From: Ovis canadensis
Taxonomy: Eukaryota > Chordata > Mammalia > Artiodactyla > Bovidae
DNA length: 64,000 nucleotides
Reading direction: 5' to 3'
Assembly (NCBI RefSeq): GCF_042477335.2
Contig: NC_091263.1
Coordinates: 67,202,501 to 67,266,500, forward strand
In this document: positions 63,766-64,000 of the stretch, piece after piece
How the letters are laid out: every line of letters begins with the position of its first letter
How positions within the stretch are numbered: the stretch's first letter is position 1
Made by a program: the position numbers and the translations under genes
The notes under the pieces: generated by a model
Told to the model about the DNA's origin: nothing
The model's input: the letters and a program-made list of their open reading frames with translations, nothing else
The model's database searches: none

Positions 63766-64000
63766 AAATCTGGTTCACCGCCTCTTAGCCAAGAATAGTT
63801 TTTCCAGAAGAGCATTTGCAATCATTTCCATGATAGGGAACACTAATTTTGACGTTATCCCCCTAAAGAATTCCATTCTTCATAGTAGACCTGTATTACC
63901 CCAAACCAAACCAGAACAAAACAAAACACAAAACAAAACAAACCCAGTACTCAGTTCTTCTCGTTGTGTATTGAATTTCATCAATATACATTTTGTGGAA

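Larger units (their letters stand above)
50027..64000. other. 3' flank of MYL3, no coding exon recognised
   Basis: Outside the repeats, the AT-rich element and the CpG island listed above, I see no splice-supported exon. In other mammals testis serine protease genes (PRSS family) lie further along in this direction, but no GDSGGP-type or catalytic His exon is visible here. Confidence 0.6.

Noticed and set aside
55000-64000. Search for serine protease (PRSS family) exons expected further along in mammals
   Set aside because: No GDSGGP-type motif, catalytic His motif or phased splice pattern was seen; the genes probably start beyond the window.

Overview
This is a piece of a ruminant mammal nuclear genome. 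It has spliced genes with GT-AG introns, CpG islands, and the ruminant-lineage retroposons Bov-tA, Bov-A2, CHR-type tRNA SINEs and a BovB (RTE) LINE, plus older MIR, L2 and L1 copies. The sequence alone does not tell cattle, sheep, goat or another bovid apart. There is no bacterial, viral or CRISPR content.

Two protein-coding genes are present, arranged head to head. PTH1R (parathyroid hormone/PTHrP receptor, a class B1 GPCR) lies on the minus strand. Its 14 coding exons run from the signal-peptide exon at 24590-24664 down to the C-terminal exon at 4318-4695. The exons join without a frame break into 589 codons. MYL3 (ventricular/slow-skeletal essential myosin light chain) lies on the plus strand, with six coding exons from 44140 to 49363 and a non-coding last exon that ends near 49825. 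Its exons join into 199 codons. The divergent pair matches the known mammalian PTH1R-MYL3 neighbourhood.

Layout: 1-4317 is 3' flank of PTH1R, with degenerate CCCTCAG-rich tandem arrays in both orientations and a 138-bp direct duplication. 4318-24664 is PTH1R; its two largest introns hold a CA/CG tract, a CAC/CAG-rich triplet tract, SINEs and an old L1. 24560-26690 is the CpG island promoter of PTH1R. 26690-43960 is the divergent intergenic space, with no recognisable exons but several candidate regulatory motifs (MEF2-type, CTCF-type). 43960-49825 is MYL3 with a CArG/CCAAT/TATA-like promoter. 49838-64000 is the 3' flank of MYL3: SINEs, an L1 broken by a BovB, an AT-rich conserved-looking element near 60.4 kb, and an orphan CpG island near 61.7-62.2 kb.

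The two genes do not act in one pathway. PTH1R is a cell-surface receptor for PTH and PTHrP in bone and kidney. MYL3 is a sarcomere subunit in heart and slow muscle. Their adjacency matters mainly for how enhancers are kept apart, and strong CTCF-like motifs in convergent orientation (12262 plus, 40643 minus) are the most interesting architectural hint. I did not find evidence of a previously undescribed biological system; most long open frames here are chance frames in GC-rich or repetitive DNA.
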